Positions 1 to 10,800 of a stretch of 23,241 nucleotides of DNA are shown one piece after another; the stretch's first letter is position 1; every line of letters begins with the position of its first letter. The DNA lies in NCBI GenBank assembly GCA_000934455.1, contig KN882598.1:29751-52991 (forward strand), in the 5' to 3' direction. Position numbers and translations under genes: made by a program. This DNA comes from Apostichopus parvimensis (lineage: Eukaryota > Echinodermata > Holothuroidea > Aspidochirotida > Stichopodidae). Below the pieces are notes generated by a model, which worked only from the letters and a program-made list of their open reading frames with translations, did not search any database and was not told the origin of the DNA.

Positions 1-1079
1 ATACTTAGACTAGTTACATGTACTGCACAGTGCTTTGTAACTTATCCACAGATCTGTACTCTGAGTGTCAAATATCACACCTATAGGCTGGCTTATTCAT
101 CTTCTGCAGATGGTTTGAGGTCTAGCAGTAATGAAACAAGAGAGAAGGTGTGATAGCGTTAATATAGCCTCCCGGTGATTCTACTAAGAGCACAGCTTTT
201 TACTTGTCAACTATATATTAAAGATATTGTCATAAGTATTGCAGAGTTAAATGGTCACAAGACAAATTAAGTACTAAGATAGTGTCAAACACTATACATC
301 CAGCTTTCACAATTCCTATCTGTTCAATGTTTGGGTTATACAATACTAAGCTTATTTGCCCTTGCAAGAAACTACAAGGTCAATGCCTTATATGATTAAG
401 TCCTTTGGTATATATAGCCATCTCCCGGATGAGATTTCAAAAAGATTTACTTTAACCAATGTACAAAAAGTTAAAAAACATAAATTATTATTCCTGAATG
501 GTATTCAGAAATGTCAGATTTGTCCACAGGTTTACGGATAAAAGGCAATTTGGGTTTAATATCTTTTTAGAATAGAAACACGCACTTTCTCAAAGAATGC
601 AAAAAAAAGCGATTAACATATATGATAGAATGATGTACAGTAGGCTACAGTATCATTTTCATATGACTAAGTACTGTACATCTTTGTGAGGTGACAAAAT
701 GTTGGTTATATTTAGTTCCCAAGCACATTAATATTAATGGGGTATCTATTCTTACACATTAATATTATCATGCAGGACTTCGCTATTCTTCTGATGAATA
801 CACATACTGTATATACATGTACAATATTAATTTAGTTAATGAATATGTTGTATATTTCTTTAATTCAATTAATAAATATTAGTTACAGTATATTGGATAC
901 AAGTATGTAATATTAAAGGAGGGTGGTTCATGGTTTTTTTTCCATTATTAACGAACATCACTGTAATTAATACAGTGATAACTGCAATTAACTTATAAAA
1001 TGCACTTTCCCAAAGTCTGCAGAACCTCATTGTTAAAGATCTACCATAAGTACTTAGATATTTGTGTCTATACCAAGCA

Positions 1080-1212
1080 TTTACTTATAAGTAGCTCCTC
1101 GCTTACCTGTCTCCAATCTACATCTGCACTTTTCCTATCTACCTAAGGTACGTAACTGGAAACATTTTAGCACTGCGCCCTCTATTCTTGCTTCCAGGGT
1201 GCCGCCCACTTT
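1080..1212 (+). repeat. Dispersed repeat family, copy A
   Basis: It shares GCTCCTCGCTTACCTGTCTCC, then ACTTTTCCTATCTACCTAA, then AACATTTTAGCACTGCGCCC with the copy at 8710. It is one of five copies in the window and is not coding. Confidence 0.75.
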
Positions 1213-2033
1213 TGCTCGCTTCTGAATATACCTTTCAGAAGTTCTTCACATATAACATACATGTACAGAATAGGTACATGTACATAATACATATCCTCAT
1301 ACAATATATACTAACCAGCATCGGGTCTAAAGTAAATTGACTTGATTCAGAGAATCAGAGACATATCATGATCGATATAAACTCTCTTCTTTTTGTTCAT
1401 TTTGCTTTGTTAATAAAACCTGTATCATTTTGAATAACCATTTTCTCTCAAGTTTTCCAAGTAATAAATGTACAGATTTTCTATTTTACAGGATTTATTG
1501 TACATTTGATACTTCCATACTGTAGCTCTGCGTTTTTCTTCATTCCGTGATTCTCCAAGCTAATGAGGCAAAGCTCAGTTCCTGCCTTACTAGATGGATC
1601 AGTGAACTGCATGTACATGTACAGCGATATAAATTGGTTCATGCCTATAGACACCTTCCTTGTTATATGTAACGACTAGGCTGTCCAGATCTCCAGGAAA
1701 GATCTTACAGCTCCAGTCTGTTTTAGTCCCAAAGGCATAGCGGCGATGTCGCAGGTGTTCTCATTTTATGGATGAAACGTTCGTTTTATCATCAACTTTC
1801 TTATCTTCCTAAGTGATCAGAGCCAGTGAAATTTTAAATTGCCACGGTATTCATTTAATAAGGGATTAGCTAAATTGTACAACAACGGACAACCACGGTG
1901 CTGTAATATACATGTGTGCAAATTGCAACTTGTAAAACTGTAGAACCTGATGTGAAGTTTGTTGTATGGTCCATTTTTTATCTTCCTTTTTACTCGATAA
2001 AATCATTTCGGTGTATTTCTTTCTCCTCGAAAT

Positions 2034-2240
2034 AATGATAATAATAATAATAATAAATAAGTTCTTAATATAGAGCCAAATACGAAAAGGCCATTAGGCG
2101 CTTTACAAAACCTAAAACAAATAGAAACAAAAAAGACAGAGAAATCAAAGGGATGAAAAGTCTAGAAAACACATACAAACGAAAAATTAAACAGTACATA
2201 AAATACGAACACAAAAATCTTAAAACACGAGAAATTGTTG
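2034..2240. mobile_element. Possible small retroelement end with (AAT)n tract
   Basis: An AAT microsatellite (about 2034-2055) is followed by TTCTTAATATAGAGCC and AAGGCCATTAGGCGCTTTAC and then an A-rich stretch. A microsatellite next to a GGCGCTTTAC word resembles the ends of short dispersed elements often seen in marine invertebrate genomes. This is from memory of such patterns, and no second copy is present in the window. Confidence 0.35.
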
Positions 2241-2265
2241 CGAAGTCTTTCTTATTAAAATGATA

Positions 2266-2407
2266 GATTTACTGTACTCCTCTCTTACAGGCTGTCTCAA
2301 CTGTACTATTGCACCTTCCCATCTACATAGCCTAATAACTGGTAACATTTTAGCACTGTACACCCCTCCCCTTGACCACCCTCTGTGTCATCACCCATCA
2401 CCTCCTC
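2266..2407 (+). repeat. Dispersed repeat family, copy B
   Basis: It contains TTTACTGTACTCCTCTCTTAC, CCATCTACATAGCCTAA and GGTAACATTTTAGCACTG in the same order as copies A and E, and is more diverged. The short open frame that overlaps it is repeat-derived. Confidence 0.65.
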
Positions 2408-2748
2408 CTTCCAAATCTACCATTCGTGCAGTATTCTGGTGAAAGTCTTTTCTTCATGTGTTTTTGACATTTTCTAACTGTATTTTGGACTTTGTCGTCC
2501 AGAAAATAAATTTGGCTGATGAAATAGGACCATCTTCTTAGGAAGCATCGTGGTGAAATTGGCAAGCAATGCCTTGGTAAAGCATTATCCAGATATGGAT
2601 AATTGAAATTGGGTGTTCATATTAAAATGTATCCAAATGTTGAATTAGAAAATTGGATGTAAATTATTAGGAAAAAGAAAAAAAAAGAAAAATTGTCAGA
2701 GTGGTTGTACTGTGAGACATATATATCACACACTGTTTACTGACAGTT

Positions 2749-2920
2749 TGGATGGTAGAATGAGAAGGGCATTGGCTGTAGGGGACATTCATAGAGGGCG
2801 CACAGTGTTAAAAGGTTACCAGTTCATTCTAGGCACGGTACATGTAGAACGAGAGTGCTAAGGTTGTGGGGAGACAGGTAAGCTAGTCACTTGTAAACAT
2901 CCAACCAGTAAGTTTTGGGA
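2749..2920 (-). repeat. Dispersed repeat family, copy C (inverted)
   Basis: The reverse complement closely follows the copy at 7863: CTTACCTGTCTCCCCACAAC, TAGCAC, GTGCCTAGAATG, TGGTAACCTT, CACTGTGCGCCCTCTAT and TTCTCATTCTACCATCC in the same order. Opposite orientation shows that it moves as an independent unit. Confidence 0.8.
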
Positions 2921-4333
2921 TTACATGTTTATAATTTATTCATTTGTCATTTATGCATCTTCTCAAATGTTAGGGGATTGCTTCTCTTTTGAAAACATTC
3001 AGCAATGTTATTATATCCTCCAGTTCTGGCAGAACTTGCAATTTATGCTAACTGAGAACTGAATAGCATATCTACGAAAATCAGCGCAATCCATCATCCA
3101 ATATATATATTCACGTTATATCCATGTGTCTGTTTAATATTCGTTGGTAAAGTCACTCATATCATATATCTTAAGTTTAGTCATAGTAACAGTCACGAGG
3201 AAATTACAGACAACCAGACAATTATTTGAAAGGCAGATCTACAGATTGGAGATTAAAACATTTGTTGATATATTCAAGTCATCACCCAAGTAATATTTTA
3301 ACTTTCGTATCGCCGACGTGAAGGCTCATGCACAATCCCTAATATTGGTTAATATTCAGATCTCTATCGCTGCTCGATAATAATGTATGGATGTCTTAGA
3401 AGACAACATTGATTGATTGTATGCACAGTGATATAAAATGTTTCATTTTATAAGAATAAATATTGCCAGAAACTGTCGTCAGGGTAACGCAATATTATTA
3501 AAACCTTGTTCGATATGGAAGTGCAATTATGAAAGATATAAATACTGCTCTTTGAATGCAGCAGTATATATACCAAGGACCAATTTGTCACGTGACTGCC
3601 TATAGTGTGCTGTGTTGAACACGCATTGTACAGTACATTATCCTGTATTGTAAACCAGCAAATTATTACATGGTACATGCTGTAACTGGATATATACAGA
3701 GGCTTGTGTGAAGAGAATTTAAAGCTGAGCTTTATTTTCATTTATTGGCTTCATCTGCACGACTTGTCCCTTGTTACCTAAAGTGATCATGGTTCATACA
3801 GTAGTATTTTAGGGGGAAAAGAATTGTACAGTACACCTGGAAAAATGATCGGTTACATGGGCACCGTGGTCAAATCGTTGAAGCGAACAAACCTATAGCC
3901 TGTACATAGGATATTTTTAGTATTATAAGATCGGATCATAAATGTTGTCCTTGGGCAGTACACTTTCAGACTTACTGTAACAGTGATCTTTCTTCACTGA
4001 AGCACAAAAGTGGGTTCAAGTTTGAGGTAACTTGTACGTATACTGGATTGGGTGAACACTGTATGCTGGACACTATTGTATGTAGATGTGGTGTACTAAT
4101 TATGGCACAACAACCAAAATAATTATTGATTATAATCATCCTTATGTAATGCTTCCAGGAACAAAATGTTTGTATTTTTGATTCACAACTATTGTAAATT
4201 AATGTGCAGAGAAGATAAAAGAAATAAGCTGGTCAACTTTCTATCTCTTCTTTACTTTTTTATATAAACAACATTTGGTTTTCATCTTTTAATTTTTGGA
4301 CAATCATGAAGATTGAAGATCACAGTAGTAAAC

Positions 4334-4455
4334 AGATCTTCCTCAAGTGTCTGTTCTGCAGTGAAAGTCCAGACAGAATACAAAACACTTTGATAGATCT
4401 TCCTCAAGTGTCTGTTCTGCAGTGAAAGTCCAGACAGAATACAAAACACTTTGAT
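4334..4455. repeat. Perfect 61-bp tandem duplication
   Basis: Bases 4334-4394 and 4395-4455 are identical, beginning AGATCTTCCTCAAGTG and ending ACAAAACACTTTGAT. There are exactly two copies, with no divergence. Confidence 0.95.
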
Positions 4456-5097
4456 ATACCAAGACCAGTGCTCAATTATGAGTCTAAATCAGTTGAAACT
4501 GTGCTACAGTATACTGTACCGCAGCTGGTATTCAAAATTAAAATTGCTGAAGGCTGATTTAAGACAGAGCCATTTGGTGTGATAGCCACACCGCTGCTAC
4601 TGGTTGTATACATATTTATATAGACATCGTGACTGGCAAAGTAATCAGTAAAATGTCACCACAGGCTAAAAAACAGTTGCTTCATACTCAATTGAACATA
4701 TGTTCAAGTGTAGACACATTATTAATATTATTATTATTATGATTATTATATAGTACTGCTGCTATTATTATTCTACTGCTCATGGTGTTGGTAAAACTGC
4801 TTAACATATATGATTTATTCCTGTAAGTCTACCAGTGCTCACATACTTAAAGCAATCTAGGTGATGGTCGTGAGTGAATATAGAATTGTTGTCAACTCCG
4901 TACATGACCTGCGACGACGCGACCCAAAGTGTGTCACAAAAGATCTTTGGTGGGTCACAGGATTAGTCCGGACACCTGTAAAATAGATTGACAGTGGTTT
5001 TTTTTTTTTTAAATCAACTTGAGTAATTTACTTTTGTTTTTAGAGCATCATAGTCTTTGTAGTTCAGGCCAACTGGCATGCCTTCACCTTAGTATAT

Positions 5098-5109
5098 GGG
5101 GGGGGGGGG
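5098..5109. repeat. Homopolymer G tract
   Basis: A 12-base G run in otherwise AT-rich DNA. Poly-T (4999-5010) lies just upstream and a similar T10/G12 tract is at 7381-7402. These are likely length-polymorphic and prone to sequencing error. Confidence 0.9.
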
Positions 5110-5882
5110 TGTTCCAGTGGGGTCTAGTTGGTGGGTTGCTGTTCTGCCCTCGTGGAATTCTGGGTTGTGGGCCTAAAGGTGAACTGACTGCTGATCTAGC
5201 ACATGTGCATTAAAGTTATATTTCTTTGTGACCTGCAAAGATTTATTGACTTACTGTAATGAAAAAACTTGCCAGATGTTTCGATGTTGACTTCTCGATC
5301 ATATCTCGACTGTCTCCTATCAACGAACATGATTAGCTGTCTGCCTGCTCATAGTCAAACAGAATTTATTAACTTTTAATGAACAGGCGGCGATCGTCGC
5401 AGCGCCGACTCGGTCTCGTTTGGGTGAAAAGTGGTAGATTTGGATGGAAGATGAGGGATATTTCAAGAATGTTTATTTGATTTTTGGAGCCAGATAAACG
5501 ATGTATGATGTCTATTGTTGACTTTATACGAAACAATAATTTTAATTTTGTGTGACCGTGAGGGTAATTATCTACGTAACAGAAATTCATAATGTTGAAC
5601 TTTGCATTCATGAGTGTAAAACTGTACATGTATAAAATATTCTGTATTGTAAACAAACAAAATGGTTTGTACAGTAATCAAATGGTGCATGTTATAACTT
5701 TTGCACATGTTCACTTCACCCTTGTGATGCATGTCTCCACTTAAAATATACACTTTTGGGGTCATACTCCAATTAGGGTCTTACCATTTGGTTGTCCAAA
5801 CAGTAAATCTGGTTCTTCAAAAAAACTATGTACCATACTAACAAAGAATGAATAATGAAGGCGGGGGAGGGGAGGGGGTTAT

Positions 5883-5918
5883 GGAGGAGGAGGAGGAGGA
5901 GGAGGAGGAGGAGGAGGA
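5883..5918. repeat. (GGA)n microsatellite
   Basis: About twelve uninterrupted GGA triplets follow a G-rich stretch (GGCGGGGGAGGGGAGGGGG). The strand asymmetry is strongly purine and could form triplex or G-quadruplex structure. No gene is attached. Confidence 0.92.
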
Positions 5919-7703
5919 AAAGAACACCAGCTTGGGCCAGTCAAGCTCCCCTTAGGGTGGAGCATAGGCCTACCAATATTTATGTTTTTATATCAGTATC
6001 TTCTTAGTGATGGAGAATGATACCAATTCGTCAGTTAACTTACAGTATTTATGGATATTTAGTTGAATTTGATGTAAACAACTGGTGGTCTATCCAAAGC
6101 TGATTTGGGTTGTCCTTACAGAAATTTGGTTGTGTAATTGTACACTGGAGTACCATTAAAAATATGCCTTGCACACCTACAGTACAGTCTATTGTGTGGC
6201 AATAGATGGTTTTTAGTTTAGGTATGAAATTATTTGCAAACAAACACAATTGTAGATTAATAATTGGGGGTACACACAGACGTGTGAAATATTATGTATG
6301 ATTTTTATCAGCGTCGCACACAGAAGTTTTACACCATGACCCAATACAAATTTTAAAAAAAACTATAGCTTTAATTGAGCATCAGACTTTCTTATCCGGC
6401 CTATTGAAGCTCAAATTCTGGTAACACTGGAGGCCTTCAATTCTCTCCAGTGCAGCCAAACTTGAATGACTAATCAATTAAGGTCTCTCGACAGTAGGAG
6501 TCAAATAAATGTTTTAAGAACTCATGTGAATCAAACTTGTTTGAACAAGTACAATATTTGCTTTAAGCATGTCATCATATTAATTCAGCGAGTCCCCATT
6601 CTGCGTAGTAAGTTGAATAATGATCCTAATACTGTATAATTTGAACCAAGATACTGTATTTATCTCTGCTTCTAGCATGTAACATAAATTAATGAACAAC
6701 TCTTACAGTATAAAAGTTGCATGAATAGCAGATCAAGCCTCTACTGTACAGTTACTATGTGAAAAGATTGTATTTATTCAGCATTAATTTGCTATGTAAA
6801 CATGTAAAGGAAACATTAATTGTTCCAAGCCTCGCAGTAAAGTTATCTGAGCTCAGCAGATTGTAGAATATTAAATAACATCCCATTTATAGAAGCTCTG
6901 AGCTTTGCTAGAAGCATGTACATGTATACAAGATTTTAACTGTTCCTTTAAAAGTCCTGATTCTTGTAGAGTGTTAAAGGCTTTTCCCCGTAAAAGCCGT
7001 TTGAATAATTTCTGCGCAGTCTGTTTTTTTCGCCGGTTATGAGAAACAGATGGCCTTTGATTGAAAAAAGATTGCGGAATCAAATCGATGTATGAAGTCT
7101 CCGGTGAGATGAACTGTGGGTAAAGGAGGAGGCGGAAGGAAAAACATGGAATAATTACATTTTATTGATTTTTAAGACCAAATATTTTATGCAGCAGACT
7201 GTACTATAAATATGTGTTCAATAGTGTGAAGTTTATCAGACATGAATATTATCAGTCAGGGCTTTGTGCATGTGGAGGTAGAGCAGCAGATCTAACCCTA
7301 CACATAAACATGCAGGGTCTTAAAGTTTTGCAATGCTTTTAAATATTAATTTTCTCCGAAGCCCTAACCCTATTGGAACAATTTTTTTTTGGGGGGGGGG
7401 GGTTTTCTTCTTCAGGTGTTGTTTTTTGTGTTTTCTTTGAATAATATTAAAGATCAAGAGGAAATAGCAAAAGATTCTGGCAAAAATAAAATATTTTTGT
7501 TGAATATATATGACTGCTGTGTATACGTTTATGAAATGTATGTATGTTGAAATAAGAATAAGCGATCCAGTTATTAGATTCATTTCTCTTTTTCTGCTGA
7601 TTGTCTGTTTTACGTCTTAATTACGTGTTCCCTCGTTGGTCGTCATTCCTTCCTAAATCTTTTATAATTTTCTTTTCTTCTCCTTTTTTTCATCCGTTTA
7701 CAG

Positions 7704-7833
7704 AAATACCCCGGGTTCGATGTGACCAACATCGTGGAAGCAGATCATCCGGTAAACATAACCAGTTGGTGCTCGGAGGAAAACCAAGACCAGTGCACCA
7801 CCTTTGCCAATGTGGTACCCTACAGATGCCTTG
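7704..7833 (+). CDS. APP: APP exon: end of E1 growth-factor-like subdomain
   Basis: A pyrimidine-rich tract ending in CAG precedes 7704, and GTAAGA follows 7833. The 130-nt exon starts in phase 0 and ends in phase 1. It reads KYPGFDVTNIVEADHP and continues to VPYRCL. This matches the vertebrate E1 segment VYPELQITNVVEANQP...VIPYRCL, including the cysteines of SWC, DQC and YRC. NIT at residues 18-20 is a possible N-glycosylation site not present in the human segment as I recall it. The human counterpart, exon 3, is also 130 nt to my memory, so length and both phases seem conserved. The preceding exon should end at a phase 0 donor, but I could not find it in the 7.7 kb upstream. Confidence 0.95.
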
Positions 7834-10800
7834 GTAAGACTGTCTGGGTCCCACTGAAAACTTTAAATTTACTTTGCTCCTCGCTTACCTGTCTCCCCAC
7901 AACCTTAGCACGGTCCTCATTCTACCATGCCTAGAATGTCCTGGTAACCTTCTCATCACTGTGCGCCCTCTATAACCGGCCCCTCCGGTCATTGCCCTTC
8001 CTTCTCATTCTACCATCCAAAGTGCCCGTGCACATGTTTTTCGAGTGGATTTTTACCTTCGGATTTCGTCCATAATGGTAACTTAGGATAATTTGAGAGT
8101 TTTCCATGTACTGGATTCTAGAGAGCTTAGAAGTTGCTTGCTGCCCGATAAGTATCCTTTTCTTGCATAGGGAGGGATTTTGGGACTGTTTTGTGGAGAG
8201 ACTAACCCTCCGTGTAACTTCCGTCAACTTTAAATGTACCTTCAAATTCATCATTTACTTGTACCCCATTGCAACACCACTTACTGCACCTTGACTCGCC
8301 TAGATCCAGAGCCCTCTGTCAGATATGTAATGCAGACAAAGATATGCTATACAAGTATGGCTTTAAGTAGACTTCCCAAATATAACGAATGTCTGAAAAT
8401 AGCATCCATGCATGCATTCTTTCACAGTTAATTAGCAAACATTTTATGTGCACTTAGATAATACTGCTCTAAAGCATGCAACATCATTGAGCCCTTGCAG
8501 TATAAAAGTAGATGTCTTATAAGATATCACTCACCGACAGTATGGGAACCTACTTTATCTATATTTGCTTTAAGCTCGTACAGCATTGCCTCTTCCAATC
8601 CATGTGTGGATCTTTACATGATAGCATCCATTTTATAATAATTACCAACAAAATCGGCTGTGGTTTTTTTCCTGTTAGCATCAGACGATGTCAAAATGTA
8701 TCAAAACTACTGAATTTACTTCGCTCCTCTCTTACCTGTCTCCCACTCCACAATTGCACTTTCCTATCTACCTAACTACACATTTGGAAACGTTTTAGCA
8801 CTACGCCCTCGCTCCCTGGGCAACCGCTCCCTATCTACCACCCAGAAGTATACTGCATGTATACCAGTAAGTTTTGGGGGATCAAACTGCTTGAGTTTGT
8901 TTTAGGTAAACAATTCCTCGGTTAAAAATACGAGAATCTGACGTCACATCTCTATCCTTCTTTCAGTCGGAGCATTCGAGAGTGACGCCCTGGTTGTGCC
9001 GAGTCTGTGCCGTTTCAGACACCTGCACGAGGAAGGCACCTGCCAGACACCGCAGCAGTGGAAGAAATCGGCCAGAAACAGCTGCCGGAAGAGCAAAACT
9101 AAATTAGCTAGCACCGGCATGCTCCTGCCCTGCAGCGATCAGGTCGACATGTATCAGGGTGTTGAGTTTGTTTGCTGCCCTCGCTCTGGCCACGAGGAGG
9201 AACCACGCCCAGTGGAAACGGCACCTGTGAACAGAGGTGAGTTGATTTTTATGTATGGGGTAAATATGGGGTTTACATATTCAGACAGGTGACAAACAGA
9301 TTTTTGATTGTCTCCGGTTCGATAGTCGTACAGTCCCTTGTCACTATCCTTACGTTTTAACTATGTTTTGCATGTCATTATTTAAGGGAGTCATTTAGTG
9401 TTCAAATTGTTTTTTGAAGGCTCTGAAATTTTGTCTCTTTGAAAATACTATGGTTCCAGCCAGGTCGCCCAGTTGGGACAAGCACTCATACTGACAGTAT
9501 GAGCAGTATTCATGTGTTTCTATGAGATAAATGTTAGGAACTGTCCATACTGTCAGTACAAGTGCTTTGCAGCATGATATGGGAGAACAGTATAGAGTGG
9601 TATTGGCATTAGGATCAGACCAAGGTTAGGAACTGTTCATACTGTCAGTACGAGTGCAATTGCAGCATGATGTGGGAGGACAGTATATATAGAGTGGTAT
9701 TTAGCACTGGAGAATTTGTCCCACTGGTTGCCTGTGTACCAAAATCTGCATATTGGTATATATACACATGTGCAACTTACCCATTTTGGTATGGCAGTTT
9801 GCTATGTGGTAATAAAGAATAAGTTATTCCCGGTGGACCTTCTTGTAATAGTTCTATTACTTCATAAGCAGAGATGCAGTGTGTTCTCTGTGTAAATTCC
9901 TGGCTTTAATGCTTTTATTTGATACTGTTCTCTCATATTGGTCAATAGAGTAATCCTAATGCTGTTACATCAAACACTTTCATCAGCTTTAGTTCTGTTA
10001 TGTTTATATTATTATTATTATTTTTTTTCGCATCTGACTCTACAGTGCCCTCGAATCAAGCACCAACTCCGGTAGCGGAAACCGAAGACCCTTACCTCTC
10101 AGGAGGCGACAACCGAGATGAGTCGCAAGCATTCAAATCCGCCAAAGACCGACTTTCGAACAAGCAACGCGAGAGGGTTGCAACAGTGATGCAACAGTAC
10201 CAAGAAGCCCAGAAGAAGTTAGATCCTTCGGCCAAAAATTATGCTGCAAAGAAAAAGGAATTGGCAAAGGTAAAGTACAAGAGTCCCTGTGGTCAATGGG
10301 CTTCTTTTGTTTCTACAGTCTTGATTTCAATGGTTAATTAATTAATTTTGTTATAATGTGATCATTCAGTCCCAAGTTTGACCATACAGTAGACTTGGTT
10401 TTTCTTATTTATGGTTTTGTTCTACACAAAGAAATGAAATTGGGATTACTAAGCCCTTCACCTCAATTTACAATAAATAACAACTTATATCTCGATGTAA
10501 AAAGAGCCAAGAAGTTAGTGGCTGAGATTCGAACCAGTGACCTCTAGAGGCCACTGGTTTGAATCCCTTTATAGCCACAAATTTCTCTGCTCTTTTCCAT
10601 AGTCTAAAGTTTTTCCAGCCAGTTTTCCATTCTTCATTTATGTATAACTTTTTATCTCAATCAGTGTGAATGTAAAATGGGCTTGTGATTGATGTTCGTA
10701 ACATTTGTGCTGTTATGAAAATACATTACTCACGATATATACGTTTAGGTATGATTGTGTGTTTGTTTCTGGTGCAAGAAGGGTTATCTTTCATGTTCAG

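Larger units (their letters stand above)
1..7703. other. Intron or 5' flank without recognised exon
   Basis: The first visible APP exon must be preceded by exons for the signal peptide and the first E1 half. I looked for the expected cysteine-rich segment (FCGR-like, YCQE-like words) and saw none. Open frames here are short, AT-rich, and fall in repeats or lack flanking splice sites. The region is best read as one large intron. Its content is dispersed repeats, a tandem duplication, microsatellites and many TGTACATGTACA-type palindromic words. Confidence 0.65.

Noticed and set aside
2260..2442. 60-residue plus-strand frame
   Set aside because: It overlaps copy B of the dispersed repeat.
4914..4968. 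GCGACCCAAAG...CTTTGGTGGGTCAC inverted words suggesting a transposon end
   Set aside because: The inverted match is short and interrupted, with no second end or target duplication in reach.
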